Positions 25,363 to 34,136 are shown, numbered from the stretch's first letter. The stretch is DNA of 64,000 nt from Bradyrhizobium diazoefficiens (GCF_018131015.1 NZ_JAFCJJ010000029.1:17778-81777), one strand, 5' to 3'. A program made the numbers and translations. Notes: a model not told the origin generated them from the sequence alone.

Positions 25363-26098
25363 AGCGATTATCGCCAAATGAAAGCGATAAAAGATCAGGG
25401 TTGCCGGCGACAGGTCAAGTGTTTTTGCGATCGAGTGATCATGGATAGTCGTCCCGGGCGAAACACCCAAAACACCCGGTCAAGCCCTCGCCGCAAAAAT
25501 ATTCCGCTTTACCGAAATTCGGAATTGCGTTATCAGTCCGCCATCCCGGCCCAAGGAGAGGGGCGATCGTACGTCGTCACGAACGTGGGCCGGGGAGCGG
25601 TGGACGCGGCAGCGCCGGCGCGGATGTGGCGGGCAGGGCGAGATGAACCTCGCGAGCTCGCGCAAGCCGTGTGAACGAACGGCGTCAAAAGTCCGGCGAA
25701 GCCCCTCGGGGCGGAGGCGGATAGCTGCGTACGGCAAAACCATGTGGTCCTGACCGTCGTCGCTACGGTCAAGCCTTGCGGAGATGGTTCGGGGCTCAAC
25801 CGGGTCTCAAGCCATCGCCAATTCGCAGAGGTGACGGAGGCCAGAAGGAACTCGGCTCCGGGGAGAGCAGGCATAAGCCGTCAACCCACCGCGCAGGGAA
25901 GGCCGGGTGTTTTCCGGCCCACCCGTTTTCCCGCCTGCGCATTTGCGCGTGCAAATTCTTCGCGCAGCGGATCATGGGTGCCAGCCGGCACCCGGTCTTC
26001 CCTGCACCCTCTTCACAAGGGAGGGTGAAGGAGAACAGCAAAACTCGGGCGTGTCATGCCGCGAGAATGCTGATCCATGCGTACTTTCGGGAAAAGAA
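25363..26098. other. Gene-free block, probably a dispersed repeat or structured RNA
   Basis: About 735 bases. The first 190 hold the promoter region of the caspase gene. From about 25555 to 26035 all six frames give short, arginine- and glycine-rich translations without ribosome-binding sites. The stretch has many short inverted matches (for example GGTCCTGACCGTCGTCGCTACGGTCA near 25747, and CCGGGTG...CACCCG-type pairs near 25905-26000). I recall similar sequence being scattered in Bradyrhizobium genomes and often mis-annotated as tiny genes, but cannot verify that. Treated as non-coding. Confidence 0.5.
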
Positions 26099-26173
26099 TG
26101 GTGCTGCCAGACAGGATTGAACTGTCGACCTCTCCATTACCAATGGAGTGCTCTACCACTGAGCTACGGCAGC
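26099..26173 (-). tRNA. tRNA-Thr (anticodon GGT)
   Basis: On the minus strand the acceptor GCTGCCG pairs with TGGCAGC, the D arm is GCTC-AGTGGTA-GAGC, the anticodon stem CTCCA/TGGAG holds the loop TTGGTAA (anticodon GGT) and the T arm is GACAG-TTCAATC-CTGTC. CCA is encoded at the 3' end (26099-26101). It decodes ACC and ACU. Confidence 0.97.
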
Positions 26174-26473
26174 ATGTGCTGGGATCAAGAATCGGCCGCC
26201 AAGGGCGCCTTCCAAGCGGGCCGATATCTGCCACAAGGCCCCCCGCTGTGCAAGCGCGGCAGTCCCTCGAAATCGACAAAATCGGGCCCGACACGGGCGA
26301 AATACGGGTGTTTTCAACCCGAAACGGCTGGCTTTGGCCAAGTTCGGTTCCCGATCCCCGCCAACTGGCCAGTTGGCCGCAGCCGGTGAATCGCACGATT
26401 TTCATGCGCGGTCCCCCCTTGAGCTGTCGCGATCCGATGGCATGGTGTCGCCGACCTCCGTGATGAGCCCTCG
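26174..26473. other. Intergenic region upstream of tRNA-Thr, no gene seen
   Basis: 300 bases between divergently transcribed features: the tRNA-Thr promoter lies at its left and the small charged protein begins at its right. Reading frames are short and unconvincing. No strong hairpin was noticed. Confidence 0.5.
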
Positions 26474-26656
26474 ATGACTGACGAGACCGACAAGACCAAG
26501 AGCCGCGACCCCAGGCAGGACCGGCTGAAATCGGCGCTGCGCGAAAACCTCAAGCGGCGGAAGACGCAGGCGCGCGAACGCGCCGCGACGGCAGGCTCCT
26601 TGCAGGACGATGACAGCCCCCCACCTGAGGAGACCGCCGGAAAGACCGGCCGCTAG
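26474..26656 (+). CDS. Small charged hypothetical protein
   Basis: 60 residues, MTDETDKTKSRDPRQDRLKS at the start, rich in Lys, Arg, Asp and Glu with a KRRKTQARERAA basic patch. Probably disordered and soluble. Its composition looks coding and it sits just upstream of the flavoprotein gene with a 20-base gap, so may share its transcript. No named family. Similar short proteins are, from memory, common in the genus. Confidence 0.6.
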   Translation: MTDETDKTKSRDPRQDRLKSALRENLKRRKTQARERAATAGSLQDDDSPPPEETAGKTGR

Positions 26657-26676
26657 ATTTTTTGGAGTGCGCGACT

Positions 26677-28383
26677 GTGGCAAACGAACAAAACCAGCCG
26701 GAACCAACCGACGGAAACATGTCGCGCTTCACGCGCCCCGAGCAGACCTTCCCGACACTGACGGAAGCCGAGATGGCGCGGATGCGGCATTTCGGCGAGC
26801 CTCGCAGCTATGCCGACGGCGAATTCCTGTTCGAGACCGGAAAGCCCGGGCCGGGCATGTTCGTGGTGCTGAAGGGCCATGTCGCCATCACCCAGCGCGA
26901 CGGGCTCGGCCATGTCACGCCGGTGATCGACCAGGGGCCGGGGCAGTTTCTGGCCGAGCTCGGCCAGCTCTCCGGCCGGCCGGCGCTGGTCGACGGCCGC
27001 GCCGAGGGCGATGTCGAAACGCTGCTGCTGCCGCCGGACCGCCTGCGCGCGCTGCTGGTCGCCGAGGCCGATCTCGGCGAGCGCATCATGCGCGCGCTGA
27101 TTTTGCGCCGGGTCAACCTGCTGCAGGACGGCATCGGCGGCCCGGTGCTGATCGGGCCGTCGCATTCGGCCGGCGTGGTGCGCCTGCAGGGCTTCCTCAC
27201 CCGCAACGGCCAGCCACATCATCTGCTCGATCCCGACCGCGACCATGACGCGGCCGAGGTGATCGCGCGCTATTCGCCGAAGCCGGAAGACTGGCCGCTG
27301 GTCGTCGCTGCGGGCGGCGCAGTGCTGCGCAATCCCAGCGAAACCGAGCTCGCGCGCGCGATCGGCATGATCGGCGGGCCCGGAGGCGACCGCATCTACG
27401 ACGTCGCTGTCGTCGGCTGCGGCCCGGCGGGGCTCGCCACTGCGGTGTATGCGGCGTCCGAAGGCCTCTCGGTCGCCGTGCTCGACAGCCGCGCCTTCGG
27501 CGGCCAGGCCGGCGCCAGCGCGCGCATCGAAAACTATCTCGGATTTCCCACCGGCATTTCCGGCCAGGCGCTGACCGCGCGCGCTTTCACCCAGGCGCAG
27601 AAATTCGGCGCCGACATCATGATCCCGGTGACGGTGAAGTCACTCGACTGCAGCCGTGCCGACGGCGCGTTCAAGGTCGCGCTCGATGGCAGCGACGCGT
27701 TGCGCTCCCGCGCGGTCGTGGTTGCGAGCGGCGTGCGCTATCGCCGGCCGGAGATCAAGAGCCTCGACAAGTTCGAAGGCCGCGGCGTCTGGTACTGGGC
27801 CTCGCCGGTGGAGGCAAAGCTCTGCGCCGGCGAGGAGGTGGCCCTCGTCGGCGCCGGCAATTCGGCGGGGCAGGCGGCCGTGTTCCTGTCGGGCCACGCC
27901 AGGAAGGTGCTGATGATCATTCGCGGCGGGGGCCTGGGCGCCAGCATGTCGCGCTATCTCATCGAGCGCATCGAGGCGACGCCGAACATCGAGCTGTTGT
28001 TCAACACCGAGGTCACCGCGCTCGAGGGCGACGAGGCCTCGCTGCTGCGGCGCATCCGCTGGCGCAGTCGGCTCGCGAGCGAGGAGGATTCCGCCGACAT
28101 CCGTAACCTCTTCCTGTTCGTCGGCGCCGATCCCGCCACCGGCTGGCTCGACGGCTGCGGCGTCACGCTCGACCGCAGCGGCTTCGTCGTCACCGGCGCG
28201 CAGTCCGAGCTGAACCAGGGCAGGCCCGTGGCTCCGCTCGAGACCTCGGTGCCCGGCGTCTTCGCCGTCGGTGATGTCCGCGCCGGCTCGGTCAAGCGCG
28301 TCGGCGGCGCCATCGGCGAGGGCGCGCAGGTCGTGGCGTCCCTGCACGGCTATCTCGGCGACGCCGCAAAACCGGCGCTTTAG
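26677..28383 (+). CDS. Thioredoxin-reductase-like flavoprotein with cNMP-binding domain
   Basis: 568 residues from GTG 26677 (GGAG upstream); ATG 26719 and TTG 26662 are alternatives. N-terminal cyclic-nucleotide-binding fold, about 35-150 (DGEFLFETGKPGPGMFVVL, GQFLAELGQLSGRPALVDG). Then an FAD/NAD(P) reductase: FAD motif CGPAGLATAVYAASEG, FGGQAGASARIENYLGFPTG, NADPH motif GAGNSAGQAAVFLS, and a terminal FAVGDVRAGSVKRV. At the place of the thioredoxin reductase CxxC it has VWYWASPVEAKLC, so the redox disulfide is absent and it cannot reduce thioredoxin the usual way. The cNMP domain suggests allosteric control. Confidence 0.9.
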   Translation: MANEQNQPEPTDGNMSRFTRPEQTFPTLTEAEMARMRHFGEPRSYADGEFLFETGKPGPGMFVVLKGHVAITQRDGLGHVTPVIDQGPGQFLAELGQLSGRPALVDGRAEGDVETLLLPPDRLRALLVAEADLGERIMRALILRRVNLLQDGIGGPVLIGPSHSAGVVRLQGFLTRNGQPHHLLDPDRDHDAAEVIARYSPKPEDWPLVVAAGGAVLRNPSETELARAIGMIGGPGGDRIYDVAVVGCGPAGLATAVYAASEGLSVAVLDSRAFGGQAGASARIENYLGFPTGISGQALTARAFTQAQKFGADIMIPVTVKSLDCSRADGAFKVALDGSDALRSRAVVVASGVRYRRPEIKSLDKFEGRGVWYWASPVEAKLCAGEEVALVGAGNSAGQAAVFLSGHARKVLMIIRGGGLGASMSRYLIERIEATPNIELLFNTEVTALEGDEASLLRRIRWRSRLASEEDSADIRNLFLFVGADPATGWLDGCGVTLDRSGFVVTGAQSELNQGRPVAPLETSVPGVFAVGDVRAGSVKRVGGAIGEGAQVVASLHGYLGDAAKPAL

Positions 28384-28510
28384 CAAGAAGAAAACAAGCA
28401 GACGGCAAGCGGATTGTGACTTGCAGTCTTGCCGCGTCCCACGGACTATCGCGTCAGCCCGCGCTACGTGACACCGCGGAGCAAACAACGACAATTTTTG
28501 GGAGGACTAA

Positions 28511-28819
28511 ATGGCTGAACTCGTCGTGCTCTACAAGACACCCAAGGACGCCGCGGCCTTCGACAAACACTATGCCGAGACCCACATTCCGCTCGCCAAG
28601 AAACTTCCCGGCCTGAAGAAATACGCCGTGAGCAAGGGGCCGGTCGGCTCTCCCGCCGGTCCATCCGGCATCCATCTCGTCGCGATCCTCTCCTTCAACA
28701 GCGTCGCCGACATCCAGGCGGCCTTCGGCAGCGACGAGGGCAAGGCGGCCGCGGGCGATGTGCCGAAATTCGCCAGCGGCGGCGCCGATCTCCTGATCTT
28801 CGAAACCAAGGACGTCTGA
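28511..28819 (+). CDS. EthD-family small protein
   Basis: 102 residues of a dimeric ferredoxin-like alpha/beta barrel. The AFDKHYAETHIPLAKKLPGL segment is the EthD signature, and DVPKFASGGADLLIFET closes the fold. EthD was named from ether degradation in Rhodococcus, but most members have unknown roles. A strong TTTGGGAGGAC site lies 3 to 8 bases before the ATG. It stands alone, followed by a terminator-like hairpin. Confidence 0.92.
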   Translation: MAELVVLYKTPKDAAAFDKHYAETHIPLAKKLPGLKKYAVSKGPVGSPAGPSGIHLVAILSFNSVADIQAAFGSDEGKAAAGDVPKFASGGADLLIFETKDV

Positions 28820-28830
28820 AGCCCGTTTCG

Positions 28831-28857
28831 CATCGGCCCGCCGATCGCGGGCCGATG
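28831..28857. terminator. Hairpin after the EthD gene
   Basis: CATCGGCCCG-CCGATCG-CGGGCCGATG is a perfect 10-base stem with a 7-base loop, 11 bases after the EthD stop. No T-run follows, so it may be a rho-assisted or weak terminator. Confidence 0.6.
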
Positions 28858-29044
28858 TCGCGGCGATCGATTCGACTTTCGTCGGAACCTGCCGTCGTTT
28901 GTGACAGCGGTGCAAAAAATTCAGTCATGCGTTTGTCGATTCGCACGATGACGCATGGCTGCGCGCGGGCGTGTGCGCTGGCGCAGGTGGCAATCCGATG
29001 AGGCGCGTAATACGATTCTCGCCGTTGCAATGGGGAGAGTTGCC

Positions 29045-29554
29045 ATGGTCCTTGGGTTGAGCCTGCCCGCCTTCACGATGGTTCACGTCGTCATAAGCCT
29101 GATTGCCATCGCCGCCGGCCTCGTCGTCATGGGTGGTCTGCTCGGCTCGAAATCGATGCCGGGCCTGACGGCGATCTTCCTGCTGTTCACCATCCTCACC
29201 AGCGTCACCGGCTTCCTGTTTCCGGTCAAGGAGCTGCTGCCCTCGCACATGGTCGGTATCCTCTCGCTGGTGCTGCTCGCGGTCGCCTGCATCGCGCTCT
29301 ATGGCATGAAGCTCGCCGGCGCCTGGCGCCCGGTCTATGTCGTGACCGCGATGGTCTCGCTCTATCTCAACGTCTTCGTGCTGGTGATCCAGTCGTTCCT
29401 GAAGGTGCCGGCGCTTGCCGCGCTCGCGCCCGCCGTGCCGCCCGCGCCGCCCTCGGGCCCGGTGTTCGCCGTGGTGCAGGGCATCGTGCTGGTGTTCTTC
29501 GTGATCGTGATCATCGGCGCGTGGCGCCGCTACCGGCCGATGGCGTTCGCCTGA
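29045..29554 (+). CDS. Four-helix integral membrane protein, unknown function
   Basis: 169 residues with four strong hydrophobic segments (HVVISLIAIAAGLVVMGGLL, LTAIFLLFTILTSVTGFLF, MVGILSLVLLAVACIALYGM, VFAVVQGIVLVFFVIVII) plus a weaker fifth. ATG 29045 is preferred to the longer frame because GGGGAGAG lies 5 bases upstream and the extra N-terminal residues are non-membrane and arginine-rich. A proline-rich loop (APAVPPAPPSGP) separates the last two helices. No family recognised with certainty. Confidence 0.78.
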   Translation: MVLGLSLPAFTMVHVVISLIAIAAGLVVMGGLLGSKSMPGLTAIFLLFTILTSVTGFLFPVKELLPSHMVGILSLVLLAVACIALYGMKLAGAWRPVYVVTAMVSLYLNVFVLVIQSFLKVPALAALAPAVPPAPPSGPVFAVVQGIVLVFFVIVIIGAWRRYRPMAFA

Positions 29555-29566
29555 TTGTTTGCGCGC

Positions 29567-29740
29567 AGAATGATGCATGGCGACGACGACCAGATTGTGC
29601 CTTACGCCGATTCCGCGCCGTTGTCGGCGAAGCTCCTGAAGAACGGTACGCTGAAGACCTACAAGGGCTTTCCGCACGGCATGCCGACCACGGAGGCTGC
29701 CACCATCAACGCGGACCTGCTGGCGTTCTTCAAGGGTTGA
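29567..29740 (+). pseudogene. 3' remnant of an alpha/beta hydrolase (haloperoxidase-like)
   Basis: Reading from about 29567 the frame gives MHGDDDQIVPYADSAPLSAK then LLKNGTLKTYKGFPHGMPTT and ends LLAFFKG. This is the C-terminal end of non-haem chloroperoxidase-type hydrolases, with the acid (Asp in HGDDDQIVP) and the base histidine (GFPHGM). The 5' two-thirds, including the nucleophile elbow, is missing: the preceding bases belong to the membrane protein gene. It is a truncated remnant and unlikely to be functional. Confidence 0.75.
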
Positions 29741-29934
29741 CCCCGGCCCGCGGGATCTTGCCCGGCATGGCCCGGGGCGGGTGTTCGGTAAACGGTTGAA
29801 TCTCACGCCACTTTTCCGCTGCGGTTCCGGCTTTCGCCGGGACCGCACCTGCGGAGGGTTGACGGCGGGGGGCCGTCGCGCCATGAGCAGGGGGCGCGTG
29901 ACGCCAATCCGCCCAGCCAAAAGACACCTGCAAA

Positions 29935-31230
29935 ATGCCCGTTCGCCTCGACCGCAGCAGCGCCGATTTTGACCAGCGATTTGCGGCCTTCCTCGCCGCC
30001 AAGCGCGAGGTTTCGGCCGACGTCGAGGCCGCCGCGCGCGCCATCGTCGATGACGTGGCGAGGCGCGGGGATGCCGCCCTGCTCGAGGCCACGGCCAGGT
30101 TCGACCGGTTGACACTGGATGCGGCCTCCTTGCGCGTCACCGCCGCCGAGATCGAGGCGGCCGTGAAGGCCTGCGATGCCACGACACTGGATGCCTTGAG
30201 CCTCGCGCGCGACCGCATCGAGACCTATCATCGCCGCCAGCTTCCGAAGGACGAGCGCTTCACCGACCCGCTCGGCGTCGAGCTCGGCTGGCGCTATACC
30301 GCGATCGAATCCGCCGGCCTCTACGTGCCCGGCGGCACGGCGGCCTATCCGTCCTCGGTGCTGATGAATGCGGTGCCGGCCAAGGTCGCCGGCGTTGCGC
30401 GCCTCGTGATGGTGGTGCCGTCGCCCGACGGCAAGCTCAATCCGCTGGTGCTGGCGGCCGCATCGCTCGGCGGCGTCACCGAGATCTATCGTGTCGGCGG
30501 CGCACAGGCCGTGGCCGCGCTCGCGCATGGCACCGCGACGATCGCGCCGGTCGCAAAAATCGTCGGACCCGGCAATGCCTATGTCGCTGCGGCAAAGCGG
30601 CTGGTGTTCGGCAAGGTCGGCATCGACATGATCGCCGGCCCTTCCGAGGTGCTGGTCATCGCCGACGACAGCAGCAATGCCGACTGGATCGCCGCCGATC
30701 TGCTGGCCCAGGCCGAGCACGATGCCAGCGCCCAGTCGATCCTCATTACCGATTCGGCGCGCCTTGCCGCCGATGTCGAGAAGGCGGTCGAGGCGCAGCT
30801 GAAGACGCTGCCGCGCGCGGACATCGCGGGCCGCTCCTGGGCGGATTTCGGCGCCGTCATCATGGTGAAGAATCTCACCGAGGTCATTCCGCTCGCCGAC
30901 GCGATCGCCGCCGAACATCTCGAGATCATGACTACGGATCCGGATGCGCTCGCCGCAAAAATCCGCAACGCCGGCGCGGTGTTCCTCGGCGCGCATACGC
31001 CGGAGGCGATCGGCGATTATGTCGGCGGCTCCAACCACGTGCTGCCGACGGCGCGCTCGGCGCGATTCTCCTCAGGCCTCGGGGTGGCCGACTTCATGAA
31101 GCGCACCTCGATCCTGAAATGCGGCCCGGACCAGCTGCGTGCGCTGGGCCCGGCTGCGATGACGCTCGGACAAGCGGAGGGGCTGGACGCCCATTCGCGC
31201 TCGATAGGATTGCGCCTCAATCTGTCATGA
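29935..31230 (+). CDS. hisD: Histidinol dehydrogenase
   Basis: 431 residues of normal length. It catalyses the last two oxidations of histidine synthesis, L-histidinol to L-histidine, with NAD and zinc. Recognisable parts: GLYVPGGTAAYPSSVLMNAV, VGPGNAYVAAAKRLVFG, AGPSEVLVIAD, AEHDASAQSILIT with a zinc-ligand histidine, and GGSNHVLPTARSARFSSGLG. The gene is followed with a 4-base overlap by a UPF0262 gene. Because PhnN in this window produces PRPP, also the first substrate of histidine synthesis, there is a metabolic link but no operon link. Confidence 0.97.
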   Translation: MPVRLDRSSADFDQRFAAFLAAKREVSADVEAAARAIVDDVARRGDAALLEATARFDRLTLDAASLRVTAAEIEAAVKACDATTLDALSLARDRIETYHRRQLPKDERFTDPLGVELGWRYTAIESAGLYVPGGTAAYPSSVLMNAVPAKVAGVARLVMVVPSPDGKLNPLVLAAASLGGVTEIYRVGGAQAVAALAHGTATIAPVAKIVGPGNAYVAAAKRLVFGKVGIDMIAGPSEVLVIADDSSNADWIAADLLAQAEHDASAQSILITDSARLAADVEKAVEAQLKTLPRADIAGRSWADFGAVIMVKNLTEVIPLADAIAAEHLEIMTTDPDALAAKIRNAGAVFLGAHTPEAIGDYVGGSNHVLPTARSARFSSGLGVADFMKRTSILKCGPDQLRALGPAAMTLGQAEGLDAHSRSIGLRLNLS

Positions 31231-31724
31231 CAAAGCCGCCCGAACAGGACGACTCGACCAATCGCATCGTCGCGGTCACCCTCGACGAGGACTCGATCGG
31301 CCGTTCCGGGCCCGACATCGAGCACGAGCGCGCGATCGCGATCTACGACCTGATCGAGCAGAACCTGTTCGCGCCCGACGGCGCGGACGGCAAGGGCCCG
31401 TTCACGCTGCATATCGGCATCACCGGCAACCGCCTGATGTTCGACATCCGCCGCGAGGACGGCGCGCCGGTGGTCGCGCATCTGTTGTCGCTGACGCCGT
31501 TCCGGCGGATCGTGAAGGACTATTTCATGATCTGCGACAGCTACTACCAGGCGATCCGCACCGCGACGCCGGACAAGATCGAGGCCATCGACATGGGCCG
31601 CCGCGGCATCCATGACGAGGGATCGCGCACGCTGCAGGAACGGCTGAGCGGCAAGGTGCGGGTCGACTTCGAGACCGCGCGCCGGCTATTCACGCTCATC
31701 ACCGTCCTGCACTGGAAGGGTTAG
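31227..31724 (+). CDS. UPF0262 family protein
   Basis: 165 residues. The sequence NRIVAVTLDEDSIGRSGPDI and FTLHIGITGNRLMFDIRRED are characteristic of UPF0262, a family confined largely to alphaproteobacteria and commonly next to hisD. Soluble, no signal peptide. Function unknown. Its ATG overlaps the hisD stop (ATGA), so the two are translationally coupled. Confidence 0.93.
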   Translation: MTKPPEQDDSTNRIVAVTLDEDSIGRSGPDIEHERAIAIYDLIEQNLFAPDGADGKGPFTLHIGITGNRLMFDIRREDGAPVVAHLLSLTPFRRIVKDYFMICDSYYQAIRTATPDKIEAIDMGRRGIHDEGSRTLQERLSGKVRVDFETARRLFTLITVLHWKG

Positions 31725-31773
31725 GGCATGGCCCGGAAAAGTGTGCAGCGGTTTTCCGACAAGGCCATGCCCT
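31723..31773. repeat. Rhizobial-type palindromic repeat
   Basis: AGGGCATGGCC (31723-31733) pairs perfectly with GGCCATGCCCT (31763-31773), and inside it CGGAAAA (31734-31740) with TTTTCCG (31752-31758). The core GGAAAAGTGTGCAGCGGTTTTCC is, from memory, a common rhizobial intergenic repeat. It begins at the stop codon of the UPF0262 gene. Confidence 0.8.
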
Positions 31774-31795
31774 CTATCAAGTGGGCCTAAGCGCG

Positions 31796-32263
31796 ATGGC
31801 GGCGCCGCCACGCGCACGCGATCCGCAATCGGTGCTGTTTGCCTGCGCGATGAACAGCGTGCGCTCGCCGATGGCCGAGAGCCTGCTGCGGCACATGTTT
31901 CCGCAAGGCCTCTATGTGAAGTCGGCCGGCGCGCGGAAGGGCGAGCTCGATCCCTTCGCGGTGGCCGTGATGGCCGAGCTCGGCCAGGACATCTCGACCC
32001 ACAAGCCGCAGACCTTCGAGGAACTGGAGGACTGGGAGGGGCTCAATTTCGACCTCATCATCTCGCTGTCACCGGAAGCGCACCACAAGGCGCTGGAGCT
32101 GACCCGCACGCTCGCCGCCGAGGTCGAGTACTGGCCGACGCAGGATCCCACCACCATCGAGGGCAGCCGCGACCAGAAGCTCGCGGCCTATCGCGACGTC
32201 TGCGACCAGCTCCTGATGCGCATCCGCAGGCGCTTCGCCAAGGTGGGCGCGGCGAGCGGGTGA
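31796..32263 (+). CDS. Low-molecular-weight protein tyrosine phosphatase-like protein
   Basis: 155 residues. The phosphate-binding loop is CAMNSVRS (Cys17 to Arg23), fitting the CX5R phosphatase motif, and YWPTQDPTT supplies the general-acid aspartate. Members act on phosphotyrosine or as arsenate reductases; the absence of an obvious reductase cysteine pair favours a phosphatase. GTG 31781 is an alternative start. Part of the conserved hisD to yacG gene neighbourhood. Confidence 0.85.
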   Translation: MAAPPRARDPQSVLFACAMNSVRSPMAESLLRHMFPQGLYVKSAGARKGELDPFAVAVMAELGQDISTHKPQTFEELEDWEGLNFDLIISLSPEAHHKALELTRTLAAEVEYWPTQDPTTIEGSRDQKLAAYRDVCDQLLMRIRRRFAKVGAASG

Positions 32264-32416
32264 ACCGTGGTCCGTTACACCGGCGTCACGGAGCGCAGGC
32301 ACACGCATGTCGAAACCTTCGAATCACCAAAGCCGGGGTTCCGGGTTGTGAAACCGGTCCCCTTCCGATAGGTTCCGCGCGCAATTCACCCCCTGCCTCA
32401 TCCCCCAAATCACCTG

Positions 32417-33046
32417 ATGCTCGGCCGCCCCAAATTCGTACTTGCCTCCGGTTCGCCGCGGCGCCTGTCGCTGCTCAACCAGGCCGGCATCGAGCCGGAC
32501 GCGCTCCGGCCCGCCGACGTCGACGAGACGCCGCGGCGGGGCGAGCTGCCGCGCGCCTGCGCCAACCGCCTCGCGCGCGCCAAGGCCGATGCGGCGCTGA
32601 AATCGGTGCAGCTCGACGACGAGCTGCGCGGCGCCTTCATCCTCTCCGCCGACACGGTGGTGGCGGTCGGCCGCCGCATCCTGCCCAAGGCCAATCTGGT
32701 GGACGAGGCCGCGCAATGCCTGCGGCTGCTGTCGGGGCGCAACCACCGCGTCTACACCGCGATCTGCGTGGTGACGCCGCGCGAGGCCTTCCGCCAGCGC
32801 CTGGTCGAGACCCGCGTCCGCTTCAAGCGGCTCTCGGAGGACGACATCCAGGCCTATATCGGCTCCGGCGAGTGGCGCGGCAAAGCCGGCGGCTACGCGG
32901 TGCAGGGCATCGCCGGCTCGTTCGTGGTCAAGATGGTAGGCTCCTACACCAACGTGGTCGGCCTGCCGCTCTACGAGACCACGACGCTGCTCGGCGGCGA
33001 GGGCTTTCCGATCCGCTTCGGCTGGCTCAACGCCGCCGGCATCTAG
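32417..33046 (+). CDS. Maf-like nucleoside triphosphate pyrophosphatase
   Basis: 209 residues. The N-terminal KFVLASGSPRRLSLLNQAG carries the Maf substrate-binding Ser-x-Arg-Arg motif, and FILSADTVV holds the catalytic Asp79. GKAGGYAVQGIAGSFV and VGLPLYET are also conserved. Maf proteins hydrolyse non-canonical nucleotides such as dTTP, UTP or m7GTP depending on subfamily. Start and length are as expected. A 153-base gap separates it from the phosphatase gene; initiation factor IF-1 (infA), which often sits here in relatives, is not encoded in that gap. Confidence 0.94.
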   Translation: MLGRPKFVLASGSPRRLSLLNQAGIEPDALRPADVDETPRRGELPRACANRLARAKADAALKSVQLDDELRGAFILSADTVVAVGRRILPKANLVDEAAQCLRLLSGRNHRVYTAICVVTPREAFRQRLVETRVRFKRLSEDDIQAYIGSGEWRGKAGGYAVQGIAGSFVVKMVGSYTNVVGLPLYETTTLLGGEGFPIRFGWLNAAGI

Positions 33047-33190
33047 GCCGGAACAAAAACATCGAAAACAACCCCATGCACCGTAGAATGGTCGCGCGGG
33101 GTCCTGCCGGGAAACCCCGCGCCGCCGCCTGAGGAACCGCTGTACCGACAGGCACTTGAAGTTCCTCACCCCACGCAAGCTGTGCCCATC

Positions 33191-33373
33191 ATGGACGACC
33201 AGGTCGAAAAGCCCACTGCCCCCCAAAAGGCCTGCCCGATCTGCGGCAAGCCGCAGTCCGAGGCGACCCGCCCGTTCTGCTCCTCGCGCTGCCGCGACGT
33301 CGACCTGAACCGCTGGCTGAAAGGCACCTACGTCATCCCCGGCCGCGACGACGAGGTCGATGACGTGGAATAG
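33191..33373 (+). CDS. yacG: DNA gyrase inhibitor YacG
   Basis: 60 residues. A zinc ribbon of four cysteines is visible: C15 and C18 (CPIC), C30 and C34 (CSSRC), followed by RDVDLNRWLKGTYVIPG, the YacG hallmark. YacG binds GyrB and limits gyrase activity. ATG 33191 is used; GTG 33182 is an in-frame alternative. It follows maf and precedes tRNA-Phe, the usual order in related genomes. Confidence 0.95.
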   Translation: MDDQVEKPTAPQKACPICGKPQSEATRPFCSSRCRDVDLNRWLKGTYVIPGRDDEVDDVE

Positions 33374-33503
33374 TCAAGTATTTCAATTGTTTGCACAGCC
33401 GAACCGCGCCCGGCGAAGCCACTTGGCGAAGCCGGGTGGACAGGCCGCTCTCCGCCCACTATAAACCGCCCGCTCGATGGGCCTTGGGTCCTTCGCTCAG
33501 CAC

Positions 33504-33579
33504 GCCCAGGTAGCTCAGTTGGTAGAGCATGCGACTGAAAATCGCAGTGTCGGTGGTTCGATTCCGCCCCTGGGCACCA
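33504..33579 (+). tRNA. tRNA-Phe (anticodon GAA)
   Basis: Acceptor GCCCAGG pairs with CCTGGGC, the D arm is GCTC-AGTTGGTA-GAGC, the anticodon stem TGCGA/TCGCA holds the loop CTGAAAA (anticodon GAA) and the T arm is CGGTGG-TTCGATT-CCGCCC. CCA is encoded (33577-33579). 76 bases. Confidence 0.97.
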
Positions 33580-33791
33580 TTTTCGATGTTCGCCGGACTT
33601 CGCCAGGCCTCGCAAGAGCTGAAGAACGGCGACGACACCCAACCCCTGTGCGCGCTCTCCGGCTGACCACCCCATCTGCCGTTCGCATGGTTAATTTCGC
33701 AGCCGATCGCGCGCGGCGATCCTGGCATCCTGCTTGCTGAATGTGAGCCAAAACCAGGCCTCAGTGGAGAGGCCGTTTCAGGTTGAGGCAA

Positions 33792-34043
33792 ATGATGCAG
33801 GAAGTGTCCCGTTCCGGTGCTGCTGACGATCTGCGGCTCGATGGGTTGATCGCCGATCTGTGGTGGCGGGTTCGGCTGTTGAACACCGACATCCTCGAGG
33901 AAGAGGCCAAGGCCGGCGTGTTCGACGTGCAGCAGCCGACCTATCCGATGCTCGCGCTCAACCTTCGTGCGCGACGCGACAATCTCGTCTCCACCATTGG
34001 CGTGCTGGAGCAGCGCGCGAAATCAGCGACGGAAGCGGCGTGA
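33792..34043 (+). CDS. Small hypothetical protein
   Basis: 83 residues, MMQEVSRSGAADDLRLDGLI at the start. Two helical parts (WWRVRLLNTDILEEEAKAG and LRARRDNLVSTIGVLEQ) with no signal peptide or membrane segment. Starts at 33792, 33795 or TTG 33783 are all possible. Not recognised. It lies 94 bases from the end of the convergent SagB-like gene. Confidence 0.6.
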   Translation: MMQEVSRSGAADDLRLDGLIADLWWRVRLLNTDILEEEAKAGVFDVQQPTYPMLALNLRARRDNLVSTIGVLEQRAKSATEAA

Positions 34044-34136
34044 GAGCGGGCTTGGCTGAGCGCGGCGATCCATCGGAGTTGCTGTGATGCTATTTGGCAT
34101 CCGTTGCATCACCGAATTTGAGCTCATCGGCTGCAG

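Noticed and set aside
32264..32416. Possible infA gene between the phosphatase and maf
   Set aside because: The gap is 153 bases, too short for the 72-residue protein, and has no matching frame.
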